NCBI GenBank assembly: GCA_963730735.1
Contig: CAVSSX010000007.1
Span: forward strand, 496,001-560,000
Source: CAVSSX01 sp963730735
Lineage (GTDB): Bacteria; Actinomycetota; Acidimicrobiia; Acidimicrobiales; RAAP-2
Direction: 5' to 3'
DNA length: 64,000 nt
Numbering within the stretch: the first letter of the stretch is position 1; every line of letters starts with the position of its first letter. The translations under genes were made by a program, and so were the position numbers. The notes below the pieces were generated by a model, which saw only the letters and a list, made by a program, of their open reading frames with translations, did no database searches and had not been told where the DNA came from. Below are positions 27,713 to 36,747 of this stretch, piece by piece.

Positions 27713-29026
27713 TCACCGACCGGCGGCCCGCCGGCTCCGGGCGTGGGGTGGGCGGGCGGTCCGGCGCACGGCGTTCGAGCCGCCGGACCCGGGTCGCCCA
27801 CCGGTGCGGGCCCCGGAGCGATTGCGGCTCCGGGTGTTGCCCGACCCGTGGGTGCGGGGACGTTCGTGGTCGGGCTCGGCCCGGGTCAGCGAGGTGGCCA
27901 CGGTGGCCGTCGACGGACCGTCGGGGGTGTCCAGGATCTGGGCCAGGCCGAGCGAACGCTGCAGGCCGCGCACGGCCGAGTTGTTCTCCTCGATGACCAG
28001 CGAGACGACGGTGCCGGTGTTGCCGGCCCGCCCGGTGCGGCCCGACCGGTGCAGGTAGTCGGTGGCGTCGGCCGGCGGGTCGAAGTGCACGACGCAGGGC
28101 AGGTCGTCGATGTGGATGCCCCGGGCGGCCACGTCGGTGGCCACCAGTGCCCGGGCCTTGCCGGCCGAGAAGGCACCGAGGGCCCGCTCGCGCTGGCCCT
28201 GGGTGCGGTCCCCGTGGATGGCCACGGCCGAGACGCCGGCCACGCCGAGCTGCTTGGCCACCCGGTCGGCGCCCCGCTTGGTCCGGCAGAACACCACCGC
28301 CTGACCGTGCTCGCTCACCAGCTGCGCCGTCAGGCGGACCCGGTTCTCCCGGTCGGCCCGCCAGAACATGTGCCGGACCTCGCCCGAGCTCGACTCGTCG
28401 CCGGCCACGTCGTGGCGGGCCGGGTCGTGCTGGTACTGGCGGACGATGGACTCGACCTCCGGCCCGATGGTGGCCGAGAAGAGCAGCACCTGACGGTCGG
28501 CGGCGGTGAGGTCCAGGATGCGCCGGACGCAGGGCAGGAACCCCATGTCGGCCATCCGGTCGGCCTCGTCGAGCACGACGGTGTGGACGTCGTCGAGCCG
28601 GATGGCCCGCTGGGCGATCAGGTCCTCCAGGCGTCCGGGGCAGGCGACGACGGTGTCCACGCCCCGCTCGAGTGCCTTGCGGGTCGGGCCGTAGCCGGTG
28701 CCGCCGTAGATGGCGATGGTGCGTCGGCCGTTGTCGCCGGCCAGCATCGAGAGCTCGCCCTGGACCTGGCTGGCCAGCTCACGGGTCGGGACGAGGACGA
28801 GGGCCCGGGGCCGTTTGGGGGCGGCGCCGGCGGCCTTCTCGACCACGGCGATGCCGAAGGCCAGGGTCTTGCCCGAGCCGGTCGGGGCCTTGCCGCAGAT
28901 GTCGCGGCCGGCCAAGGCGTCGGGGATCGTCGCCGTCTGGATCGGGAAGGGGCTGTCGATGCCCTTGGCCGACAGACGTGCCACTAGGCGGGCAGGGACG
29001 CCCAGGTCGGAAAATGAGGAACTCAC
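27713..29026 (-). CDS. DEAD-box ATP-dependent RNA helicase (RhlE/CsdA-like)
   Basis: 437 residues from GTG 29026 ([20 protein letters not shown]). All core motifs are present: Q-motif [11 protein letters not shown], motif I APTGSGKT, Ia PTRELASQ, Ib [70 protein letters not shown]. The tail after residue 375 is Arg/Gly-rich, typical for RNA binding. A frame extends to ATG 29086, but the GTG start has a GGAG at 6 bases and fits family N-termini better. A 34-base leader hairpin covers this Shine-Dalgarno. Followed by cspA on the same strand, which suggests a cold-responsive RNA-remodelling operon. Confidence 0.92.
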   Translation of the reverse strand: MSSSFSDLGVPARLVARLSAKGIDSPFPIQTATIPDALAGRDICGKAPTGSGKTLAFGIAVVEKAAGAAPKRPRALVLVPTRELASQVQGELSMLAGDNGRRTIAIYGGTGYGPTRKALERGVDTVVACPGRLEDLIAQRAIRLDDVHTVVLDEADRMADMGFLPCVRRILDLTAADRQVLLFSATIGPEVESIVRQYQHDPARHDVAGDESSSGEVRHMFWRADRENRVRLTAQLVSEHGQAVVFCRTKRGADRVAKQLGVAGVSAVAIHGDRTQGQRERALGAFSAGKARALVATDVAARGIHIDDLPCVVHFDPPADATDYLHRSGRTGRAGNTGTVVSLVIEENNSAVRGLQRSLGLAQILDTPDGPSTATVATSLTRAEPDHERPRTHGSGNTRSRNRSGARTGGRPGSGGSNAVRRTARPPHARSRRAAGR

Positions 29027-29032
29027 GGAACT

Positions 29033-29066
29033 CCAGTCGAGTTGAGAACAGGCCAACTCGAACTGG
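29033..29066 (-). promoter_or_regulatory. Leader hairpin overlapping the helicase Shine-Dalgarno
   Basis: On the minus strand the arms CCAGTTCGAGTT and AACTCGACTGG pair over 11 bp with one bulged base around an 11-base loop. The 3' arm merges into the GGAG that serves the GTG start at 29026, so folding would hide the ribosome-binding site. This is the form of a translational switch or temperature-sensitive leader. The structure is read from sequence; regulation is inferred. Confidence 0.5.
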
Positions 29067-29206
29067 AAACTCGAATCAGGCCCCACCGGCGAAAGGTGCC
29101 GGCAGCCGGTCGAGCGAGCCGACCGGGTATCCGGACCACGATAGCAGGTCCGGGTCCGAAAGCGACCGAGGGGTGGGCCGCCGACGGTCGGCGACCGGCC
29201 GTCCGA

Positions 29207-29653
29207 TCAGGCGCGTTGGCACTCCGGGCACTCGCCGAACAGGTCGAGACGGTGCTCGCTGATCCGGTACCCGTGGTCCTCGGCGACGCCGCGCGCCGCC
29301 TCGCCGAGGGCCCGTTCGAGCCGCGGGGAGGGGTGCACGTCCTCGACCTTGCCGCAGTTCGTGCAGACCAGATGGTGGTGGTGGCCCGAGAGCTCCTCGG
29401 CCAGCTCGAAGCGCCCGTGGTCATCGGTCCCGGCGACCCGGCGGACGATGCCCACGTCGATCAGGGCGGTGATGTTGCGATAGGCGCTCGACTGGGGGAG
29501 GTCGGGGGCCGACTCGAGGATCTCGGGGATCGACAGTGGCCGGCCGGCGGTGGCCAGCGTCTCGACCAGGGCCCGGCGCAACGGCGTGTAGCGCTGGTCG
29601 AGCCCGGCCAGGCGAAGCCCGACCGCGTCGTGCACCGAGGGAGCGAGGACCAC
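29207..29653 (-). CDS. zur: Fur-family metalloregulator, probable Zur
   Basis: 148 residues from GTG 29653 (VVLAPSVHDAVGLRLAGLDQ); a frame extends upstream to 29695. The winged helix is RYTPLRRALVETLATAGRPL and SIPEILESAPDLPQSSAYRN; the metal region includes GHHHHLVCTNCGKVEDVHPS, and the C-terminus closes with ECPEC, giving the two CxxC structural-zinc pairs. DQRYTPLRR and the spacing match actinobacterial FurB/Zur. A Zur-like palindrome heads a zinc/manganese importer operon 1.6 kb downstream on the other strand, which supports Zur over an iron-responsive Fur. It lies 60 bases behind an SDR gene on the same strand. Confidence 0.85.
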   Translation of the reverse strand: MVLAPSVHDAVGLRLAGLDQRYTPLRRALVETLATAGRPLSIPEILESAPDLPQSSAYRNITALIDVGIVRRVAGTDDHGRFELAEELSGHHHHLVCTNCGKVEDVHPSPRLERALGEAARGVAEDHGYRISEHRLDLFGECPECQRA

Positions 29654-29713
29654 GCGCCAGAGGATAGATGGCCCGGCCCGCCCGACGATCGTCACGGCGG
29701 GGCCGAGGTCGTC

Positions 29714-30517
29714 CTAGACCGGACCCCGGTGCAGGTCGAGGGTCCGGGCCATGCCCCCGTCGGCGGCGATGGTCTCGCCGGTGACGAACCGGGCGGCGTC
29801 GGAGGCGAGGAACACGATCACGTCGGCCACGTCCTCGGGCACGGCCCACCGGCCGAGCGGCGTCTGCTGCTCGACCCGCTCGATGACCCCGGGGATGGCC
29901 TTGTTCTTGGCCCACAGCTGGGTGTCGACCACCCCCGGCGCCACCGAGTTGACCCGGATGCCGTCGGCCCCGAGTTCCATGGCCAGGGACCGGGTGGCGG
30001 CGTCGAGCGCGCCCTTGGTGGCCCCGTAGGCGGCGCGCCCCGGCGTCCCGACCAGGCCGGACACCGACGAGAGGTTGACGACCGACCCGCCGCCCCGGGC
30101 CCGGAACTGGGGGATGAGGGCGCTGACCAGGAGGAGGGGCGCCCGGACGTTGACCGCGTAGAGGTCGTCGATCAGCTCGGCCGTCAGCTCGTGGGTCGGC
30201 AGCCGGGCGGCGATGGCGGCGTTGTTGACCAGGATGTCGACGCCCCCGAGACCGTCGAGCGCCGCCTGGGCCAGGCGTCCCGGTGCCGCCGGGTCGGCCA
30301 GGTCGGCCGGGAGGACGACCGGCTCGGTCAGCCCGCCGGCCACCTCCTCGAGCAGGCCCTCGTCACGGCCCGAGATCGCCACCCGGGCGCCGGCGCCGTC
30401 GAGGGCCCGGGCCACGGCGGCCCCGATGCCCCGGCTGGCTCCGGTGACCAGAGCCAGCCGGCCCTCGAGCAGACGGGCACCCGGCGACGGTCGGTCGGTG
30501 GCAGGGGCAGCGGTCAT
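29714..30517 (-). CDS. Short-chain dehydrogenase/reductase
   Basis: 267-residue classical SDR. Cofactor motif LVTGASRGIGAAVARAL; NNAA is LVNNAAIAARL; catalytic Ser in VVNLSSVSGLVG and YxxxK in AAYGATKGALDAA; substrate-loop region VAPGVVDTQLWAKNK; C-terminal FLASDAARFVTGETIAADGG. The Gly-rich first loop without a following acidic residue and ISGRDEG suggest NADP(H). Substrate unknown. Probably cotranscribed with the downstream zur-like gene. Confidence 0.88.
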   Translation of the reverse strand: MTAAPATDRPSPGARLLEGRLALVTGASRGIGAAVARALDGAGARVAISGRDEGLLEEVAGGLTEPVVLPADLADPAAPGRLAQAALDGLGGVDILVNNAAIAARLPTHELTAELIDDLYAVNVRAPLLLVSALIPQFRARGGGSVVNLSSVSGLVGTPGRAAYGATKGALDAATRSLAMELGADGIRVNSVAPGVVDTQLWAKNKAIPGVIERVEQQTPLGRWAVPEDVADVIVFLASDAARFVTGETIAADGGMARTLDLHRGPV

Positions 30518-30663
30518 GCGGTGACGCTAGCCGGGGGCCCGATCGGCCGAGGGGGGCCGGTCGGTAGGCTCGGCCGGACGGGACCGATCCCGACGGGAAC
30601 CGGATCGGCGCCGTGCCCGGGCCGTTCGACGGCCACCGCCGCCGAGGAAGGACGCGTGCCCCC

Positions 30664-31245
30664 ATGCCCCAGCTCACCATCGTCATCGCCTCGACCCGGC
30701 CGGCTCGCAGCGGACTGGCCATCGGGCAGTGGTTCGTGGAGCGGGCGCGCGCCCACGGGGCCTTCGACGTGGAGGTGGCCGACCTGGCCGAGCTGGCGCT
30801 GCCCATGTTCGACGAGCCCCACCACCCGCGGCTCCGGCGCTACACGCACGACCACACCCGCCGGTGGAGCGAAGTGGTCCGCCGGGCCGACGCCTTCGCC
30901 TTCGTCACCCCCGAGTACAACTTCGGCTACCCGGCCTCCCTCAAGAACGCCATCGACTACCTCCACGAGGAGTGGAAGTACAAGCCGGTGGGCTTCGTCT
31001 CCTACGGCGGGATCGCCGCCGGGACGCGGGCGGTCCAGCAGCTCAAGCAGGTCGTCACGGCGCTACGGATGCTGCCGGTCGGCGAGGCGGTGAGCATCCC
31101 GTTCCACACCCAGTTCATCGACGAGCAGGGCCACGTCCAGGCCAACGAGGTCATGGAGCAGGCCGCCGACGCCATGTTGGACGAGCTGGTCCGCACCGAG
31201 GCGGCGCTCCGGCCCCTGCGCCCGGAGGTCGGGCCGGCCGACTGA
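30664..31245 (+). CDS. NADPH-dependent FMN reductase-family flavoprotein
   Basis: 193-residue flavodoxin-like quinone/FMN reductase. MPQLTIVIASTRPARSGLAI holds the FMN phosphate loop (STRPxRxG). The second family signature VTPEYNFGYPASLKNAIDYL is complete, followed by WKYKPVGFVSYGGIAAGTRA. Start ATG 30664 is the only one that preserves the first strand. It probably protects against oxidative stress or reduces quinones; the exact acceptor cannot be told. It lies just upstream of the Zur-like box but reads towards it. Confidence 0.88.
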   Translation: MPQLTIVIASTRPARSGLAIGQWFVERARAHGAFDVEVADLAELALPMFDEPHHPRLRRYTHDHTRRWSEVVRRADAFAFVTPEYNFGYPASLKNAIDYLHEEWKYKPVGFVSYGGIAAGTRAVQQLKQVVTALRMLPVGEAVSIPFHTQFIDEQGHVQANEVMEQAADAMLDELVRTEAALRPLRPEVGPAD

Positions 31246-31292
31246 GCCCGCCCGCCCGGCTGGTCCTACCGGTCGGGGGAGTGGACGGGGTA

Positions 31293-31311
31293 AATGAGAA
31301 CGATTATCATT
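31293..31311. promoter_or_regulatory. Zur/Fur-type box in front of the metal importer operon
   Basis: The 19-base imperfect palindrome AATGAGAACGATTATCATT stands out in the GC-rich context. It follows the pattern AATGAnAA-N3-TTnTCATT, the core shared by Zur and Fur sites. It lies 51 bases before the substrate-binding protein start. Zinc control is favoured by the nearby Zur-like gene; Fur cannot be excluded on sequence alone. Confidence 0.75.
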
Positions 31312-31361
31312 CTAGTTGACGTTGGGCGTAGGCCCTCCGACTGGGAACCGAAGGATGCACG

Positions 31362-32300
31362 GTGCAGCGACAATGGGGTAACGGCTTTCGGACGATGGTG
31401 ATTGGAGTGGTTACCATTGGCGTGGCGGCCACCGCCCTGGTGGCGTCACCGCCGGCCGGCGCCGCCACCAGCTCCCGCATCGTGGCCGTGGGGGCCGAGA
31501 ACGAGTACGCCGACGTGATCAGCCAGATCGGGGGGAAGTACGTGACGACGACGGCCGTGCTGAGCAACCCGAACACCGATCCCCACTCCTTCGAGTCGAG
31601 CCCCAAGGTGGCCTCGGCGGTGAGCTCGGCCGCCCTCATCGTCCAGAACGGGGTGGGCTACGACGACTTCATGAACAAGATCGAGTCGGCGTCGCCCAAC
31701 TCGCGACGCAAGGTGATCGACGTGCAGCACCTGCTCGGTCTGCCCGACCGCACCCCCAATCCGCACCTCTGGTACAAGCCGACGACGATGCCGGCCGTGG
31801 CCAAGGCCATCGGCGCCGACCTGTCGGCCCTGGCCCCGGCGCATGCCGCCTACTTCCAGGCCAACGTGACCACGTTCATATCCTCGCTCGGCCCGTGGCG
31901 GCAGGCCATCGCCGCCCTGAAGCAGGCCCACCCGGGGGCGACGGTGGCCACCACCGAGCCGGTGGCCGACTACCTGCTCCAGGCGGCCGGCGCCCGCAAC
32001 CTGACCCCGTTCACCTTCCAGGCCGACGTGATGAACGGCGTCGACCCGTCGCCCCAGGACGTGGCCATCCAGAACGCCCTCTTCACCGGGCGCAAGGTCA
32101 AGGTGTTCGTCTACAACGAACAGGTCACCGACTCGCTCACGGCGTCGCTGGTGACCCTGGCCCACCAGCACCACATCCCGGTGGTGGGCGTCTACGAGAC
32201 CATGCCCACGCCGGGGTACGACTACCAGAGCTGGATGCTGGCCGAGGTGCACGCCCTCGACAACGCCCTGGCCAACGGCACCTCCTCCCCGAAGCTGTGA
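31362..32300 (+). CDS. znuA: Metal (Zn/Mn) ABC transporter substrate-binding protein
   Basis: 312-residue exported cluster A-I binding protein. GTG 31362; signal peptide to about residue 35 (VGVAATALVASPPAGA-like end, cleavage after AGA). No lipobox and no His/Asp-rich loop, unlike many ZnuA. Candidate ligands are H75 (DPHSFE), H135 (NPHLWYK), E199 (ATTEPVADY) and E279 or D287. The third ligand is Glu where zinc-type ZnuA has His; His-His-Glu-Asp is the set of Mn-binding PsaA. The Zur-like box suggests zinc regulation, so the true metal is open. Its stop overlaps the ATPase start (TGATG). Confidence 0.88.
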   Translation: MQRQWGNGFRTMVIGVVTIGVAATALVASPPAGAATSSRIVAVGAENEYADVISQIGGKYVTTTAVLSNPNTDPHSFESSPKVASAVSSAALIVQNGVGYDDFMNKIESASPNSRRKVIDVQHLLGLPDRTPNPHLWYKPTTMPAVAKAIGADLSALAPAHAAYFQANVTTFISSLGPWRQAIAALKQAHPGATVATTEPVADYLLQAAGARNLTPFTFQADVMNGVDPSPQDVAIQNALFTGRKVKVFVYNEQVTDSLTASLVTLAHQHHIPVVGVYETMPTPGYDYQSWMLAEVHALDNALANGTSSPKL

Positions 32301-33124
32301 TGCAGCACTCGGCCGGCCCTCCCGACGACGTCCTCGCCCTGGACGACGTCAGTGTCTGGCTGGCCGGTCGACGGATCCTCGACGACGTCGCCTTCTCGGT
32401 GCGGCCCGGCCAGTTCGTCGGGCTGATCGGCTCGAACGGGGCCGGCAAGACCACCCTGTTCCGGGTCATCCTCGGGTTGCTCGAGCCCCAACGGGGCACC
32501 GTCGCCTTCGCTGGCGCGTCGGGCGGCGGCCACCGATCGATCGGGTACGTGCCGCAGAAGGTGGTCATGGACCCCGACGTCCCGCTGCGAGCCCGCGACC
32601 TGGTCGGCCTCGGGCTCGACGGCGGCCGGTTCGGCGTCACCCGGCCGAACCGGGGCCGCCGCCAGGCGGTCGACGAGCTGCTGGCGGCGGTGGACGCCAC
32701 GCGGTTCGCCGACGCCCGGGTGGGGAGCCTGTCGGGCGGGGAGCTGCAGCGGGTCCTCATCGCCCACGCCCTCATCAGCCGGCCCCGGCTCCTGATCCTC
32801 GACGAGCCCTTGGCCAACCTCGACCTGCGCAGCGAGCAGGAGGTGGTGGCCCTCCTCGGCCGGGTGGCCCGGGAGCAGCAGGTGGCCGTGCTGCTGTCGG
32901 CCCACGACATGAACCCGCTGCTGCCGGTGATGGACCGGGTGGTGTACCTGGCCAACGGCCGGGCCGTCAGCGGGTCGACCGACGAGGTCATCCGCACCGA
33001 GGTGTTGAGCGAGCTGTACGGGCACCCGGTCGCCGTGCTGCACGTGCACGACCGGATCATCGTGGTGGCCGGACCGACGCCGGTCCCCGACCTGGGGCCG
33101 CCGCTCTCGGCCGCCGAGGGGTGA
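32300..33124 (+). CDS. znuC: Metal ABC transporter ATP-binding protein
   Basis: 274-residue ABC ATPase of the ZnuC/MntB type. ATG 32300 overlaps the upstream stop. Walker A GSNGAGKTTLF, Q-loop GYVPQKVVMDPDVP, signature SLSGGELQRVLIAHALI, Walker B PRLLILDEPLANLDLRSEQE, H-loop LLSAHDMNPLLPVMDRVVYL. The PQKxxxDxxxP Q-loop is characteristic of this metal-importer branch. The last 30 residues are Pro-rich. The stop overlaps the permease GTG start (GTGA). Confidence 0.93.
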   Translation: MQHSAGPPDDVLALDDVSVWLAGRRILDDVAFSVRPGQFVGLIGSNGAGKTTLFRVILGLLEPQRGTVAFAGASGGGHRSIGYVPQKVVMDPDVPLRARDLVGLGLDGGRFGVTRPNRGRRQAVDELLAAVDATRFADARVGSLSGGELQRVLIAHALISRPRLLILDEPLANLDLRSEQEVVALLGRVAREQQVAVLLSAHDMNPLLPVMDRVVYLANGRAVSGSTDEVIRTEVLSELYGHPVAVLHVHDRIIVVAGPTPVPDLGPPLSAAEG

Positions 33125-34054
33125 GCGCCGAGGTGCCCCGCACCCTGGCCTCGGCCGTGTTCGAGGCGGGGTTCTTCCAGAGCGCCCAGGTCCACACGGC
33201 GCTGGTCATCGGCCTGGTGGTGGCGCTGGTCTCGGGCTGCGTCGGCGTGTTCACCGTGATCCGGGGCCAGGCGTTCGCCGGTGAGGCGCTCTCGGACATG
33301 GGCACGCTCGGCGGCTCGGCGGCCAGCCTGGTCGGGGTCAACCCGCTGTGGGGCTTCGTCGGCGTCGGCGTGGTGGCCTCGGGGACCATGGAGCTGCTCG
33401 GCGTCCAGCGGCGCCGGGGCCGCGACGTGGCCACCGGCATCGTCCTCGGGGCCATGCTCGGCCTGTCGGCCCTGTTCTTGTACCTCGACACCACGGAGCA
33501 CTCGACGACCGGGACGACCGTCACCATCCTGTTCGGCTCGCTGTTCACGGTGAGCGCCAGCACCGTCCCGGCCCTGGTGCATCCTCGGGGTGCTCGGGCT
33601 GGCGGTCGTCCTGGTGCTCTACCGCCCGCTCCTGTTGTCCTCGCTCAGCACCGACCTGGCGGCCGCCCGGGGGGTGCCGGTCCGGGCCGTCGGCCTGGTC
33701 TTCCTGGTCCTGGTCGGGGTCACGGTGTCGCTCACGGCGGTGGCCGTCGGCACCATCCTGGGCACGGCCCTGTTGATCGGCCCGGCCGCCGCCGCCCTCA
33801 AGCTCACCCGCCGTCCCTGGGCGGCCATGCTGACGGCGGCCGGCCTGGGGGTCGTCGCCACCTGGCTGGGCATCCTGCTCGCCTACGACAGCTACGACTG
33901 GCCGCCGGCCGGGAAGGGCTGGCCGGTGAGCTTCTTCGTGGTGGCCCTGGTGTTCGTGCTCTACCTGCTGGCCGACCTGCGGTCCTGGTGGCGGGACCGG
34001 GAGGGGCGTCGGCCGGTCCGGGCCGCCGCCGTCGCGCCGTCCGAGGCGGGCTGA
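33121..34054 (+). CDS. znuB: Metal ABC transporter permease 1 (ABC-3 family), one frameshift
   Basis: Integral-membrane subunit with about 8 helices. GTG 33121 gives VSAEVPRTLASAVFEAGFFQ; then HTALVIGLVVALVSGCVGVF, the conserved FTVIRGQAFAGEALSDMGTL and GRDVATGIVLGAMLGLSALF. One indel near 33585 moves the frame to LGLAVVLVLYRPLLLSSLST, RGVPVRAVGLVFLVLVGVTV and LIGPAAAALKLTRRPWAAML, ending at TGA 34052-34054. Together about 310 residues. The second permease gene begins 1 base after the stop. Confidence 0.88.
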
Positions 34055-34055
34055 C

Positions 34056-34901
34056 GTGTTCTCCGGGTTCATGACGGCGACGTGGGAGGTGGCCACGATC
34101 GTGGCCGTGGTGGCCGGCGTCGTCGGGTTCTTCGTGGTCCTGCGCGGCTCGTCGTTCGTCGCCCACGCCGTGCCCCAGTCGGCGTTCGCCGGGGCCGCCG
34201 GGGCCAGCCTCATCGGCGTGAACACCCTCTGGGGCCTCGGGGCCTTCGCCCTCCTGGCGGCGCTCGGGATCGGCTGGCTCGGTCGCCGGGGCCGGCACGA
34301 CGTGGTCACGGCGCTGGCCGTGGTGCTGCTGCTCGGGCTGGGCGCCCTGTTCCTCAGCTGGAGCACCGAGTACGCCCCGGCCATCTACTCGCTGCTCTTC
34401 GGCGAGGTGCTGGGCGTGAGCAGCAACGAGGTCGGCCTCACCGCCCTCCTCGGCCTCGCCTCGCTGGCCGCCGTCGCCCTGCTGTACCGGCCGCTCCTCC
34501 TCAGCTCGGTCGCCCCGGACCTGGCCGAGGCCCAGGGGGTCCGCACCTTCCGGATCGAGCTGCTCTTCCTGGTCCTGGTGGCCCTCACCGCCACGCTGTC
34601 GGTGCCGGTGGTCGGCGCCCTCTTGATGTTCACCCTGATGGTCGGGCCGCCGGCCGCCGCCCGGTCCGTCGTCGACCGACCGGTCACGGCGATCGCCCTG
34701 GCGGTGGCGATCGCCCTGGTGATCGTCTGGGTGTCGATCGCCGTCTCGTACGAGACCAACTGGCCGATCGGCTTCTTCGTCGGGATGCTCTCGGCCGCCG
34801 CCTACGTGGCCGGGCGGACGGTGGCCTGGCGGCGACAGCTGCGGGTCGCCGGTCGGGGCGACCGGCCGACCCTCGTCCCGGTCCCCGAACCGGCCGGGTG
34901 A
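34056..34901 (+). CDS. znuB2: Metal ABC transporter permease 2 (ABC-3 family)
   Basis: 281 residues, GTG 34056. Same family as the preceding gene but clearly diverged: FFVVLRGSSFVAHAVPQSAF replaces the FTVIRGQAFAGEALSD block, GRRGRHDVVTALAVVLLLGL aligns with GRDVATGIVLG, and YRPLLLSSVAPDLAEAQGVR and VGALLMFTLMVGPPAAARSV match the second half. Two different permeases next to one ATPase suggest a heterodimeric channel. The gene is intact. 115 bases separate it from the LCP gene. Confidence 0.9.
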   Translation: MFSGFMTATWEVATIVAVVAGVVGFFVVLRGSSFVAHAVPQSAFAGAAGASLIGVNTLWGLGAFALLAALGIGWLGRRGRHDVVTALAVVLLLGLGALFLSWSTEYAPAIYSLLFGEVLGVSSNEVGLTALLGLASLAAVALLYRPLLLSSVAPDLAEAQGVRTFRIELLFLVLVALTATLSVPVVGALLMFTLMVGPPAAARSVVDRPVTAIALAVAIALVIVWVSIAVSYETNWPIGFFVGMLSAAAYVAGRTVAWRRQLRVAGRGDRPTLVPVPEPAG

Positions 34902-35015
34902 GCCGGGCGGCGCGCCCCGGGTGCCGAGGGCGACGGCAGGCACGGAAATTGAAGATCACCTGAGGATGGCGCGACCCGACTACCCAAACCGACCCGCCGC
35001 CGACTAATTTTCGGC

Positions 35016-36711
35016 GTGGCCGAGAACGACCCGGGTGGACCGACGTCACCGCGACATGCACGCGGCAGCGTCAATTCGCCGGTGGCCAACGAGAGCGGCC
35101 TGCGCCGCCTCGGCGCCCAGATCGACCGGCAGTCGCCGCCCCGTCGACCTCGCCATCGCCTCCGGCGGACCCTGCTCATCTGCGCCGTGGTCATCGTGGT
35201 GGTGGCCGGCTCGGTGGCCGGGTACGGGTACTACCTGACCCACGGCCTGCACCGGGAGGAGGTCCACGGCCTGAGCGCCGCCGCCCAGACCGGCCTCGAC
35301 GCCGGGGCCGAGAACATCCTCATGGTCGGCTCCACGTCACGCTGCGCCCTGACCGTGCAGAACCCGGCCTACGGGCTCTGCTCCCAGGGGGTCAACGGCG
35401 TGAACAGCGACGTCATCATGATCCTGCACGCCGACCCGACCCACCACAAGCTGGCCCTGCTGTCCATCCCCCGCGACCTGTTCATCCCGAACGCCCGGAG
35501 CACCGGGGCCAACAAGATCGACGCCGGCCTGTTCGAGGGCCTCAGCCAGGTGGTGTCGGCGGTCGAGCAGGACTTCGCCATCCCGATCCAGCACGCCGTG
35601 TCGCTCAACTTCGACCAGTTCGCCAACATCGTCGACGCCCTCGGCGGGATCAACATGGCCTTCCCGGTCTCGGTCTTCGACGCCGAGTCGGGCCTCAACG
35701 TGAAGGCGGCCAGCCTGCGTGCACCTGAACGGCACGCAGGCGCTCCAGGTCGTGCGGGCCCGCCACCTGCAGTACGACCTGAACACGTCCAGCCCCTACG
35801 CCGAGAACTGGCCGCAGGAGACCCAGAGCGACCTGGCCCGCATCCGCCGGGACCACGAGTTCCTCCGGGTGCTGGCCAGCGCGGTGGCCAAGGAGGGGCT
35901 GTCCAACCCGATCAAGGACCTGGACCTGATCAACTCGGTCAAGAGCGACCTCACCTTCGACCAGTCGTGGTCGGTGAGCGACATGGTGAGCCTGGTGCTG
36001 GCCTTCCACTCCATCGACATCAACTCGGTGCCCCAGCTGACCCTGCCGGTCTCGGTGGTCACCGACCCCAACGGGTCCGGGGGGAGCTACCAGTACCAGG
36101 GGGACAGCTACGGCGACGTGGAGTTCCCGGCCCAGTCGGTGGACCAGGAGGCCGTCGACACGTTGCTCGGGATCTCGGCCACCACCAACTCGATGACCGG
36201 GCAGCCCCTGCCGGCGCCGTCGTCGGTGTCGGTGTCGGTGACCAACGCCACCGGGGCCACCAACCAGGCCGCCGACACCTCGGCGGCGCTGGGCGCCCTC
36301 GGGTTCAAGATGGTCGGCGTGGGCGACAGCGCCCCGGTGGGGGACCTGGCCGAGACGGTGGTGGCCTACGGCTCGCAGTCGCCCAGCACCGTGGCCGCCG
36401 CCCAGGCGGTCGCCCGCTCGATGACCGGGTCGGTGATCTTGGGCTACGACCCGAGCCTGGTGACCGACGGGGCCCAGGTGACCGTGGTCACCGGCACCCA
36501 GTTCGCCGTGAACGCCCCCACCACCACCCCGACGACCACCCCCGGGGCCGACGGCAGCTCGACCACCACGGCACCGGCGACCACCTCGACCACCGCACCG
36601 TCGTCGAACATCCTGGCGCCGTCGCCGGCCACGTCGACCCTCGAGCAGTGGGACCCGAGGGCCTGTCCGGCCGGGGCCCAGCCGACGGCCCCGGTGCCCA
36701 ACTCCATCTAG
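35016..36711 (+). CDS. LytR-CpsA-Psr (LCP) family protein with LytR_C domain, one frameshift
   Basis: Envelope enzyme family that transfers lipid-linked polymers such as teichoic acid or arabinogalactan onto peptidoglycan. GTG 35016; cytoplasmic tail; TM at about residues 48-70 (LLICAVVIVVVAGSVAGYGY). LCP core: NILMVGSTS, NSDVIMILHADPTHHKLALL, SIPRDLFIPNARSTGANKID and LGGINMAFPVSVFD. One extra base near 35710 shifts the frame before VHLNGTQALQVVRARHLQYD. The LytR_C domain is VSVSVTNATGATNQAADTSA, LGALGFKMVGVGDS. A Thr/Ser/Pro-rich segment and a Pro-rich end follow. About 564 residues when joined. The metal-binding Asp/Arg residues of LCP appear present. Confidence 0.88.
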
Positions 36712-36721
36712 CGCCCGCCCG

Positions 36722-36747
36722 GACCCGTCCGCCTGGGGCGTCGGGTC
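36722..36747. terminator. Hairpin between convergent LCP and phospholipase genes
   Basis: GACCCG (36722-36727) pairs with CGGGTC (36742-36747), and the inner CGCC/GGCG pairs around a short TGG loop, giving an interrupted stem. It overlaps the stop of the minus-strand gene by two bases. No T-run is seen. Confidence 0.5.
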
